Of a stretch of 51,078 nt of DNA, positions 16,401 through 24,020 are shown piece after piece. Under the pieces are notes generated by a model. That model was given only the letters and a program-made list of their open reading frames with translations, was not told where the DNA came from and made no database searches. The position numbers were made by a program, and so were the translations under genes. Source of the DNA: Pseudomonadota bacterium (GTDB lineage Bacteria; Myxococcota_A; Polyangia; Polyangiales; Polyangiaceae); assembly GCA_023428245.1 (NCBI GenBank), contig JAEYYX010000085.1, positions 1 through 51,078 of the forward strand. The letters run 5' to 3'. Position 1 is the stretch's first letter, and every line of letters begins with the position of its first letter.

Positions 16401-19056
16401 CTTCAAGAAGGCCCGCGCCTGGGTCACGGTTGAGCGAGAGGACGCTATGGAGTCCTTCATTGTCGAGGCGGCCGGGTCGACACCGACCTTCTCTTTCCAA
16501 GTGAAGGATCGTCTCCGTCCGAACGCGCACGTGGGCGTTGTACTCATCGAAGACCGAGCGCAGGCGCCTTACACGGCGAAGCTCCTCGGTGACTCCTATC
16601 GCGTCGGATATGTGGAGCTCAGGGTCGATCCAGAGGAACAACGGCTCGCGATCGACGTTCGACCGGATCGGGAAAGTTATCGCCCTCGCGACCAGGTGAC
16701 CCTCGATTTCTCGGTCAAGGATGCGAAAAATCGCCCGGTGGCGGCGGAGGTCAGTGTCTTTGTCGTGGATGAAGGCGTGCTGCTCTTGAGCGGCCAGGGT
16801 CTTCCGGATCCGCTCAGCGTCTTTACGGCCCCAGAGCCCCTGCGCGTCGAGACTCTCGAAGGGCGACGATGGCTCGCGCACCTTTTCGGATTCGACCCTG
16901 CGGACTACTCCGCGAAGGGCGACCCGGGAGGCGGCGGAGAAGACGGGCGCTCGAACTTCCTCACCACCGCCTACTTCAACCCGAGCCTAGTGACGGATTC
17001 CTCTGGGCGAGCTCGTGCCACCTTCACGCTTCCGGACAACGTCGGACAATTCCGCGTCACCGCCATCGCGGTGAGCCGGTCCGATCAATACGGCAGCGGT
17101 CGTGGTGACTTGATCGTCAACCAAGAGCTTATGGTTCGGCCGCAGCTCCCCCGTTTCGTCCGCTCAGGCGATGAGTTCTCGGCCAGCGCCCAAATCAGCT
17201 CTTTGGCGCGGGACGCGCTGGACGTGAAAGTCTCCCTTGAGACAAAAGGCGCGGAGAAACGGGCAGCCGGGTCCCAGGTGGCTCGGGTCCCGGCAGGCAA
17301 GACGGCTCGCGTCGATTTCCCTGTGGTCGCGGGGACCGTCGGCGAGCTCGCTTTTGACTTCCAGGGTCAGGCACAGGCACTGAAAGACCGAGTGCGTCTG
17401 ACCCGCGCTATCCGCGCTCCCGCAGTCCTCGAGACCGTCGCCGCCTACGGCAACACCGAGGATGCGGCCGCTGAGCGACTCGGGTCTCTGAGTCAGGTTC
17501 GCCCGGATGTGGGCGAGCTGACGGTGACTCTCTCTTCGACAGCTCTTGCGGGTCTCCGCGCCAGCTACGAGGCGCTGGTCGACTATCCCTATTCCTGCAC
17601 GGAGCAGCTCACGAGCCAAATCGTGCCGCTCCTCGCGCTCTCGGATCTCGAGACACGCCTCGATCTTCCGGCTCCGAAAGATCGGAAGACCCGCATCGGC
17701 AAAGCCGTTCAACAGATCGTCAAGCGCGAGCATGGCGACGGAAGCTTCGGCATGTGGCCCGATTCGATGCGGAGCGATCCGTTCGTGAGCGCGTACGCTT
17801 ACCTCGGGCTCGATCTCGCCAAGAAGAAGGGATACTTCGTGCCGCAGGGGACCTTTGACCGAGCCGAGCGCTACCTGGCCCGCGTTGCGAGCGGGAAAGA
17901 TTCGGTTTCTCTTTCGGAGAGCGTCTTTGCGAACTTCATTCTGACGCGCACGGGGCGCGGCGACGCCGCGCGCCTCAATTCTCTCTACGAGAAGCGGGAG
18001 GAGATGAGCATTTCTGAGCGGGCGCTCCTCCTCTGGGCAGCGGCTCAGGCGGGCCAGAAAGCCCTGGTTTCGCCGCTCGAGAAGACACTCGAAGCAGCGC
18101 TCGTTCCACGCGGTGCGCGCACGGAGCTCTCCTTGGGACCCGGCGCAGTCGAAGCCTCTCCCTTCGCTTCGCCTACCCGGACGCAAGCGTTTGTTCTTGG
18201 TGCTCTCGTGGCGGCCAACCCGAAGCATCCGCTGGTCGCCGGACTTGTCTTGTCTCTCCTCGACCAGCGCAAGAACGGCGCGTGGGGAAGCACTCAAGAG
18301 TCAGCCTTTGCTCTGCTCTCCTTGGCTGACTTCCAGAGGAAAGCGGAGCCGGAGCCGGCCCGTTTCGACGCTCGCCTGTTCGTCGGCGAGCGCGAGATAT
18401 TCCGTCGTGCCTTCCACTCGGGCGCGTCTCAGAGCGTGACCGAGACCTTCCCGATGAAAGAACTTCTCGCCGGGTCTGACCTCGTGTTCGCCAAGAGCGG
18501 TCAAGGAAACCTCTACTACGAGACGCGCCTGCGTTACGCGCGGGCGGAGCTTCCGAGGTCGCCGAGCGAAGCTGGATTTGCAGTCGAGAAGAAGATGCGC
18601 CCGATCTCGCGGGACGAACTGCTGAGTCCTCTGGGCCTCCGATCTCAAGGGCGCGTTTCGGTCGAGGCGTTCCAAGAAGGAGATCTGGTGCTCGTCGAGG
18701 TCGTGGTGCTCGCGCCCGATGAGCGTCGGTTCGTGGTGATCGACGATCCGCTGCCGGCGGGGTTCGAAGCGATCGACTTCTCGCTGGCGACAGCGAGCAC
18801 TCACCTCGCCGAGCGAGGCCTCTGGCAGGATGGCTTCTCGAGCTCTTGGTATCGGCGGGAGCTCCGCGACGAGCAGGTGTTGCATTTCGTCGATGAGATG
18901 CCTGCTGGTCTCTATCGCTACGCTTACCTCGCGCGCGCCACCAGCTCGGGGAGCTTCGTCGTGCCTCCGACGAGCGCGAAGGAGATGTACCAGGAAGAGG
19001 TATTTGGACGGACGGCAGCGACGAAGGTGAAGATCGCTCCGCCCGAGGTGCGCTAG
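13483..19056 (+). CDS. Bacterial alpha-2-macroglobulin lipoprotein
   Basis: This 1857-residue periplasmic protease trap starts with a lipoprotein signal (TVFASTLLLAC). N-terminal macroglobulin-type beta domains follow. An A2M core contains TLPDNVGQFRVTAIAVS and PQLPRFVRSGDEF. A thioester domain has the intact thioester motif CTEQ (C1372 and Q1375, preceded by YPYS). The alpha-toroid GDGSFGMWP...FVSAYAYLGL follows, and then a C-terminal receptor-like domain. In the model for E. coli YfhM, cleavage of a bait region exposes the thioester, which covalently binds the attacking protease. A GAGGAG-like site precedes ATG 13483. pbpC follows after three bases, the classic pairing. Confidence 0.95.
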   Translation: MDPKHARARAWTQSFGLRSTVFASTLLLACGQKQSEVPRVSPSGVLGLSTSAEGTRQPMRVVHSGPQGQALSRPTIQILFSQPLRELDADVPLPSGLTISPDSGGHFEWLGTRAIVYVPKEGELPLATRFRVKVPAGIASVHGDKTPDVHEFEFMTPLPEVIGSSPRSYNEGETRQREIRLVFSQAVDPAHIAGFFRVTAQGEPQAVRALAGNGDHEVVFRPVAPWPLGARVEYALEPGYRGKTGELVAAQSYSESFKIYGPLIARVECERDDFDRCRPGSYMSVSLSNPVPALRFSEGLSAGDYRLNVDRSFGPEDRTYSIYLSPKLEPGQSFEVKLAPGLKDVYGQPLSFFAHSKVVVGDYRPSVQIGFSGNSIPSREKSIAVLSQNAPYTLFYAPLDEQAVAELDAARNQLSLLEKNPRVVQKSISLRMKNKAQSEVIDLDALLSASGGRGAFAVGVRYKDERGNVRESVRWAQRTGLGVTAKLGRGQSQVWVTDLLSGAPVQGATISVVGESKAVAHTDREGLASLPPGSWVSRASAREKARWVRVEYETDVVLRSSHETVEGYFLPVATDFEGERQDRVFLFPEREILRPGDAFWVKGYVRQTGSELSSPRAGAPFKVVLLSPEGTEIQALDLRTNEFGALSTRLQIPLSAPLGYFQIALREGKKLLGQAGVQVAEYVPAEFKTSVTPKANELTRGDTGKVEVSASYLYGAPMADARTHVTVFRYPAFYSPPGRDALVTSDSDYQSLSDRIYQSPFMTDLELTLSSEGRYEIELPLKLENMVGPERIETEAEVVDLSSRAQSARGVFLVHPASYYLGLERPESYFVDSGTSVTPKLLALTPKGEVVGGRNAELTLYRIRYAEVTRKGSDGEPYSITERVQEKVGSCAVRTEGAASGCALATKYPGLHVVRATSSDDRGRPVAASYSFYAVGSGAAGFAHSSHGQEVELELDRETYRVGDTAKVLIKSPFKKARAWVTVEREDAMESFIVEAAGSTPTFSFQVKDRLRPNAHVGVVLIEDRAQAPYTAKLLGDSYRVGYVELRVDPEEQRLAIDVRPDRESYRPRDQVTLDFSVKDAKNRPVAAEVSVFVVDEGVLLLSGQGLPDPLSVFTAPEPLRVETLEGRRWLAHLFGFDPADYSAKGDPGGGGEDGRSNFLTTAYFNPSLVTDSSGRARATFTLPDNVGQFRVTAIAVSRSDQYGSGRGDLIVNQELMVRPQLPRFVRSGDEFSASAQISSLARDALDVKVSLETKGAEKRAAGSQVARVPAGKTARVDFPVVAGTVGELAFDFQGQAQALKDRVRLTRAIRAPAVLETVAAYGNTEDAAAERLGSLSQVRPDVGELTVTLSSTALAGLRASYEALVDYPYSCTEQLTSQIVPLLALSDLETRLDLPAPKDRKTRIGKAVQQIVKREHGDGSFGMWPDSMRSDPFVSAYAYLGLDLAKKKGYFVPQGTFDRAERYLARVASGKDSVSLSESVFANFILTRTGRGDAARLNSLYEKREEMSISERALLLWAAAQAGQKALVSPLEKTLEAALVPRGARTELSLGPGAVEASPFASPTRTQAFVLGALVAANPKHPLVAGLVLSLLDQRKNGAWGSTQESAFALLSLADFQRKAEPEPARFDARLFVGEREIFRRAFHSGASQSVTETFPMKELLAGSDLVFAKSGQGNLYYETRLRYARAELPRSPSEAGFAVEKKMRPISRDELLSPLGLRSQGRVSVEAFQEGDLVLVEVVVLAPDERRFVVIDDPLPAGFEAIDFSLATASTHLAERGLWQDGFSSSWYRRELRDEQVLHFVDEMPAGLYRYAYLARATSSGSFVVPPTSAKEMYQEEVFGRTAATKVKIAPPEVR

Positions 19057-19059
19057 AGG

Positions 19060-21162
19060 GTGAGCTGGTTCTCGGAAGTTTCCAGGCGGCGGCTTCGGCT
19101 CGCCGCCGTCGGCCTCCTGGTCCTCGCGCTCGCTCTTGGCGTCGCGCTCCTGCTGACGAAAGTGCCGAGCCAGCTCGAAGAGCGCACGAGCGCTTCAGCT
19201 CGCGTCTACGATCGCAACGGACTCTTGCTTGCGCGGACCCGCGGGAGCGGAGGAGATTGGTATCTTCCCCTCGAGTTCGATGACTTTGGTCCTCATATCG
19301 TGCCGGCGCTCTTGGCCGCAGAAGACGCGAGGTTCTGGAGTCATCCGGGGGTCGATCCTCTCGCTATCACAAGGGCTATCGGACAAGCCCTGATCAAGGG
19401 GAGGATCGTCTCCGGCGCGAGCACGATCACGCAACAGCTCGTGCGCACGACCTTGCCCTCGCTTCCGCCCATGGTGCGCAAGGTGATGGAGGCGTGGCTG
19501 AGCCTTCGTCTCGAGCTGTCCCTCTCCAAGCAGCAGATCCTCGAGCTCTACGCGAATCGGGTTCATTTTGGTCCGCAGGTTCTCGGGCTTCGGGCAGCGG
19601 CTGAGCGCTATTTCGGCAAGGAGCCGAGTGAGCTCGATCTGTCCGAGGCGGCGACGCTCGCTGGGCTCGTGCGAGGGCCGAGTTTGTACGATCTCGAGCG
19701 ACGTCCTGACCTGGCCCGCCGCCGTCGAGACCGGGTGCTCGAGCGGATGCAAAAGCGTGGCTTCATTTCGGAGGATGCTCTTGAGCGAGCCCGCCTCACA
19801 CCCATTGCACTCAAGGGATACGGACCGATGCTGGGTGCGGAGCACTGGGTCCGATTCGTGCGACGGAAGATCCCGGGTCAGGACATTCTCCACACGACCT
19901 TGGACTTGCCTTTGCAGAGGGAGCTCGAGCGGCTCGCGCTCGGTCATAGAAAGCGACTCGAAAGCTACCAGGCGAGCGCGCTCTCGATGATTGTCTTGGA
20001 TCTCGGGACGATGGACGTGCTCGGCTACGTGGGGTCTCCGGATTTCCAGGACGAAGCCTCCCAAGGTCAGAACGACGGGGTGCGCGCTCTGAGACAACCG
20101 GGCTCGACCCTGAAACCCTTTTTCTATGCGGCGGCTGTCGATCTCTTGGACATGAACGAGGACACCGAGCTTTCCGACGAGGCAGAGTCCTTCGCAGCGG
20201 TCGGCGGACACTTCATGCCCGTCAACTATGATCGTCGATTCCGAGGCAGGGTGAGCCTGCGCCGAGCGCTCTCGAACTCACTCAACGTGCCCGCTGTGGG
20301 AGTTTTGGAGCGCGTCGGTCTCGAGCGGAGTCTCGATTTCCTCCATCGTTTTGGCTTTGCTTCTCTCGATCAGCCGGCGACAGTCTATGGCCCAGCGCTT
20401 GCGCTCGGTGCGGGTGAGGTGACATTGCTCGAGCTCATTGAAGGTTATGCGGCGCTGCCGAAGGAAGGGGTCTTTCGACGGGCACGTTTTGAGAAGGATG
20501 TGCCTCCGGGAGCATCGAGTCGCGCCTGTTCGCCTCATGCCGCCGACCTCATCACGCGCGTTCTGAGCGATCCTGCGTCGCGTCGTGAGGCGTTTGGCGC
20601 GACCCAGAACTTCGAGTTTCCTTTCCAGGTTGCGGTCAAGACGGGAACCTCGACAGGATTTCGCGACGCCTGGGTCGTGGGCTACAGTCACTCGGTTGCG
20701 GTCGCTGTCTGGGTCGGCAACTTCGACGGGCGACCGATGCAGAGAGGCACCGGCGCGGGTAGCGCAGGGCCACTGTTCCATGATGTGATGGTCAGGAGTG
20801 AAGCGCGCGCGCTCGACCTCTGGCCGGAGCGCGCAGGGCGACGGGAGCGATGGGGTTCGCCCTTTCGAGGTGTATCATCCGCCCCTGCTGCGGGGTCTAC
20901 CTCATCCCACGCGGTTGTCCCGCGCATCATTTTCCCGAAGACGGGGATGCGTTTCTCTCACGCCCCCCGCAACAATGTCGCCGAGCTCGTCTTGCGCGCG
21001 AGCGACTTGGGCCCGGGAGGGTATTTCGTAGTGGGTTCCCGCCGCATCGAGGCGAGTCCGGAGGGGACGGCGGTGCTCGCACCCGAGCCCGGAGAGCTCT
21101 CGATCGTGGCGGTGCGCGCAGATGGAGCCCGCTCGGAGAGCGTCCACATCACCTTCGAATGA
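19060..21162 (+). CDS. pbpC: Penicillin-binding protein 1C
   Basis: This is a bifunctional inner-membrane peptidoglycan synthase. One N-terminal membrane helix (about 11-33) precedes the GT51 glycosyltransferase domain, which has the catalytic glutamate E88 in AAEDARFWSHPGVD and STITQQLVR at 121-129. The transpeptidase domain has S349-x-x-K352 (PGSTLKPF), an SLN triad at 407-409 and KTGTS starting at 527. A C-terminal beta domain of the PbpC type fills about 615-700. The 700-residue length is slightly below E. coli PbpC. GTG at 19060 is the start, three bases after the A2M stop, so the two genes are translationally coupled. The pair is thought to trap proteases and repair the wall. Confidence 0.96.
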   Translation: MSWFSEVSRRRLRLAAVGLLVLALALGVALLLTKVPSQLEERTSASARVYDRNGLLLARTRGSGGDWYLPLEFDDFGPHIVPALLAAEDARFWSHPGVDPLAITRAIGQALIKGRIVSGASTITQQLVRTTLPSLPPMVRKVMEAWLSLRLELSLSKQQILELYANRVHFGPQVLGLRAAAERYFGKEPSELDLSEAATLAGLVRGPSLYDLERRPDLARRRRDRVLERMQKRGFISEDALERARLTPIALKGYGPMLGAEHWVRFVRRKIPGQDILHTTLDLPLQRELERLALGHRKRLESYQASALSMIVLDLGTMDVLGYVGSPDFQDEASQGQNDGVRALRQPGSTLKPFFYAAAVDLLDMNEDTELSDEAESFAAVGGHFMPVNYDRRFRGRVSLRRALSNSLNVPAVGVLERVGLERSLDFLHRFGFASLDQPATVYGPALALGAGEVTLLELIEGYAALPKEGVFRRARFEKDVPPGASSRACSPHAADLITRVLSDPASRREAFGATQNFEFPFQVAVKTGTSTGFRDAWVVGYSHSVAVAVWVGNFDGRPMQRGTGAGSAGPLFHDVMVRSEARALDLWPERAGRRERWGSPFRGVSSAPAAGSTSSHAVVPRIIFPKTGMRFSHAPRNNVAELVLRASDLGPGGYFVVGSRRIEASPEGTAVLAPEPGELSIVAVRADGARSESVHITFE

Positions 21163-21263
21163 TCAAAATGGTCGAAAGGTGGTTTTCGCATTTTGCGTGA
21201 GGCGGGGGGCGTTGTGTACGATGCGGCGCCTTGGGAGAGATTGAGAGCGAGGAGCCCCCCGTT

Positions 21264-21842
21264 TTGGAAACCGGTGAGAAGGAGCAGGAAGCTCCGGACT
21301 ACATCGGTGCATTTTTTGCACTTTCTCGACGTGCGAAGATCAGAGTGCTGATCCCGACGTGTTTCGTCTTGTGGCATATAGCGGTCGCGCTCCTCTGGGG
21401 AGCGGGGGAGCGAGTGCGTGAGGTGGTCCGCCCGGTGATCGGGTTTTACGCAGGTGGGCTGAAGCTCGCTGGCACCTGGGGCATGTTTTCATCGCCATCA
21501 CGGATGCACGTCACCTTTGTCTACGGGGTCAAAGAGGACGGTCAGAGGATCATGGTTTCTCCCGATCCGGAGTCGACCTTGCTGCAATCGCTGGTCGACA
21601 TGCGCGAGCGAAAAATGAGGACACGCCTCGATGACGAGGGACAGCGGAACGCTTGGGGCAATCGGTATCTCGATTCATTCTGCCAGCGTCCGGACGGTAG
21701 CTGGTTTCAGCGGGTCGAGTTTGAATCGGCCGAACACGACGAACAACATCGCTGGGGGACGCGCAAGGTCGTCCTGAGCCGTCCTTGTTTCTTCGCCCAT
21801 AAGAAAGCCCAAGAAGCTAAGCAGAAGGAGCAGTCCCGATGA
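21264..21842 (+). CDS. Small membrane-anchored partner of an HTTM protein (DUF5819-like)
   Basis: The protein has one transmembrane helix (RVLIPTCFVLWHIAVALLW) followed by an exported beta-rich domain with the pattern TWGMFSSPSRMHVTFVYGV. This resembles the QNWxLFAPNP region of DUF5819 proteins, which are often encoded next to HTTM proteins. TTG at 21264 is preferred because GAGGAG lies nine bases upstream. A TTG at 21231 would add 11 residues but has no ribosome site. The gene overlaps the HTTM gene by four bases (ATGA), so the products very likely act together. Function is unknown. Confidence 0.7.
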   Translation: METGEKEQEAPDYIGAFFALSRRAKIRVLIPTCFVLWHIAVALLWGAGERVREVVRPVIGFYAGGLKLAGTWGMFSSPSRMHVTFVYGVKEDGQRIMVSPDPESTLLQSLVDMRERKMRTRLDDEGQRNAWGNRYLDSFCQRPDGSWFQRVEFESAEHDEQHRWGTRKVVLSRPCFFAHKKAQEAKQKEQSR

Positions 21843-22807
21843 GGCTCCCCCCGCGCGTTCGCCGTGAGCTCAATGAGATCATCGGGTTCTTCTGTGAGCG
21901 AACCGATGGTTCTCCCCTTGCTCTGCTCCGGATCCTTTATGGCACCTTGGCCGTCTGGACCTCGCTGTTCCTGTTGCCAAACTACGAGCGCTACTACACC
22001 GAGAGTGGGCGCTTGCCCTGGGATCGGGTGAAACAATTCCCCGAGCATATCTACTCCGTCCTGCAGTTTGCGCCGCAGAGCAGCGCTTTTTTGTACGCCG
22101 TCGTCTGGACCGCGCTCACCGCCTCCGTTTGTCTCCTGCTTGGTGTGGCGGCGCGCCTCGCCGCGTTCGTGCTGTTTGCGATCCAGGTCGCGCTTCAGCA
22201 TCGGAACCCGTTCATTCTGAACAGTGGCGATCACCTCTACCTGATCATCGCCTTCCTCCTGTCGTTTGCTCCTTCCGACCGCAAGTGGTCGCTCCGCTCG
22301 TATTTCGCGCGTTGCCGGGGCAAGGAGGATGCGAGCTTAGTCCCCGCCTGGTCCACCCGTCTGATTGGCCTTCAAATTTGCTACGTGTACCTCTACGCGT
22401 TCGCGGCGAAGATCAACAGCAAGCCCTGGATCAGCGGCACGGCCATGTATGACGTCTTCGCGTCGCCTTCTCTCGCGCGCTGGCCGGCAGAACTCGATTT
22501 TCCGATATTTTTGGCGCTGATCACGTGGGGTACGCTGGTCTTCGAGCTCTTCTTCCCTCTCTTCGTTTGGCAAAAGGCTTACCGCCGCTACGCTCTCCCT
22601 GCCGGTATCCTATTCCACCTCGGTATTGAGGTGACGATGGTCCTGCCGATGTTCAGTTCGCTCATGATGATCAGCTATGCATCCTTCCTTGACGACGAGG
22701 AAGCTCGAGCCATCTTGAGCCTCCCGCGTCGGATCATGGATCGTCTGAGGGGCAAGACGAACCCCTCTGCCGCAGAAGTGGAGGCGAATGTTTCCCCTTC
22801 CGATTGA
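21839..22807 (+). CDS. HTTM-domain membrane protein
   Basis: This 322-residue integral membrane protein has about seven to eight hydrophobic segments. It carries the HTTM (horizontally transferred transmembrane) domain, which is shared with vitamin K-dependent gamma-carboxylase and with SdpB. Supporting features are LALLRILYGTLAVW near the start, the loop LQHRNPFILNSGDHLYLIIA (about 120-140) with conserved NxGD, and the AAKINSKPWISGTAMY helix, where the conserved KxxxxxWxxG pattern is seen. It lacks the long C-terminal part of true carboxylases, so carboxylation is not predicted. It overlaps its small partner upstream by four bases and manA downstream by 20 bases. Confidence 0.85.
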   Translation: MRLPPRVRRELNEIIGFFCERTDGSPLALLRILYGTLAVWTSLFLLPNYERYYTESGRLPWDRVKQFPEHIYSVLQFAPQSSAFLYAVVWTALTASVCLLLGVAARLAAFVLFAIQVALQHRNPFILNSGDHLYLIIAFLLSFAPSDRKWSLRSYFARCRGKEDASLVPAWSTRLIGLQICYVYLYAFAAKINSKPWISGTAMYDVFASPSLARWPAELDFPIFLALITWGTLVFELFFPLFVWQKAYRRYALPAGILFHLGIEVTMVLPMFSSLMMISYASFLDDEEARAILSLPRRIMDRLRGKTNPSAAEVEANVSPSD

Positions 22808-24020
22808 AGGGATCCTCAAGCACTACGCCTGGGGCAGCGAGCGGGAGCTCGCTTTGCTGCTTCGGCGCGAGCCGAGCGGAAAACCGGAAGCTGAGCTTTG
22901 GCTCGGCGCCCACGAAGGGGGGCCAGCGCGGCTACTTCGGCTGCCCGAGGGATCGTCAGCGGGGGACCTCCTGGAGTTGTTCCTGGAGCGACCTGAGGAG
23001 CTTGTTGGTCGCGAAGGGATGCGGCGGGGTCAGGGTCGCTTTCCCTTCCTGTTCAAGGTGCTCGCGGCGGCGGAGCCGCTCAGCCTGCAGGCGCATCCGG
23101 ACCTTGAGCAGGCTCGGTGCGGCTTCGCGGCTGAGCAGGCACGCGGCCTCGATCCCGGGGGCCCGCAAGCCAACTATCGCGATGCGAGTCACAAGCCCGA
23201 GCTTCTCTACGCGCTCAAGCCCTTCTCTTGTTTGTGTGGATTTTGTGCGTTTGAGGAGAGCGAGCGGAGGTTTTCAGAGATGGGCCTCGGAGATCAAGAG
23301 GGGCCGCTTCGGGCGCCATTTGCAGCCTACCGAGCAGCCCTCGGGCTAGGCGAGGCGCGAGGTCGCGAGGCGTTCTTCCGAGCCTTGTTCGAGCTCGGAG
23401 CGGATGAGAGAGCGCAAGTTACTGAGCGCGTGAGGAACTCCTCGGTTGAGCCCGATGGCCTGCTCTCGCATTTGCGCCGCGCAGCGGAAAAGTATCCGAG
23501 CGATCCTGGGCTCGTGGTCGCCCTCCTCATGAACTACGTCGAGCTCGCCCCGGGCGAGGCGCTTTTCATGCCCGCGCGACAGCTTCACGCTTACTTGGGC
23601 GGTTTAGGGCTTGAGGTGATGGCTCCGAGCGACAACGTGCTCCGAGGAGGGCTGACGCCGAAGAGAGTTGACGTCGAGGAACTCGCTCGCGTGCTCGACT
23701 TCGACGCGACCTCGCCCCATCTTGTGGCTCCGACCGAAACGCGCGACCAAGACGGGACGATCGTCCAAGCTTTTCATGCGCCCGTCGATGAGTTCTTGCT
23801 CTCGATGATCACCTTGCCTTCAAGTGGGGCGCATAGGGTCCAGGGACCGTGCGTGTGTTTGGTCTTGGAAGGTGAGCTCTTGGTACAAACCGAAGGAAAC
23901 GCGGCGCTCGTCCTTCCATCCGGAGCCGCTTGCATGATCCCTTTTGGGGAGGACAAGGCAGCGCTCAGCGGGCAGGCGCGCGTGGCGCTCGTCAGTTTGC
24001 CTGCTGAAAAGGGCGCGTGA
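22788..24020 (+). CDS. manA: Mannose-6-phosphate isomerase, class I
   Basis: The protein interconverts mannose-6-phosphate and fructose-6-phosphate and feeds GDP-mannose for polysaccharides. It is a 410-residue cupin enzyme with zinc ligands Q101 and H103 in SLQAHPD, E138 in HKPELL, and a later histidine in QLHAYLGG. The opening YAWGS and the phosphate-side segment NVLRGGLTPKRVDV are typical. A GGAGG sits just before ATG 22788, inside the end of the HTTM gene, so the start is well supported. The last 29 bases overlap the convergent lipoprotein gene. Confidence 0.95.
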   Translation: MFPLPIEGILKHYAWGSERELALLLRREPSGKPEAELWLGAHEGGPARLLRLPEGSSAGDLLELFLERPEELVGREGMRRGQGRFPFLFKVLAAAEPLSLQAHPDLEQARCGFAAEQARGLDPGGPQANYRDASHKPELLYALKPFSCLCGFCAFEESERRFSEMGLGDQEGPLRAPFAAYRAALGLGEARGREAFFRALFELGADERAQVTERVRNSSVEPDGLLSHLRRAAEKYPSDPGLVVALLMNYVELAPGEALFMPARQLHAYLGGLGLEVMAPSDNVLRGGLTPKRVDVEELARVLDFDATSPHLVAPTETRDQDGTIVQAFHAPVDEFLLSMITLPSSGAHRVQGPCVCLVLEGELLVQTEGNAALVLPSGAACMIPFGEDKAALSGQARVALVSLPAEKGA

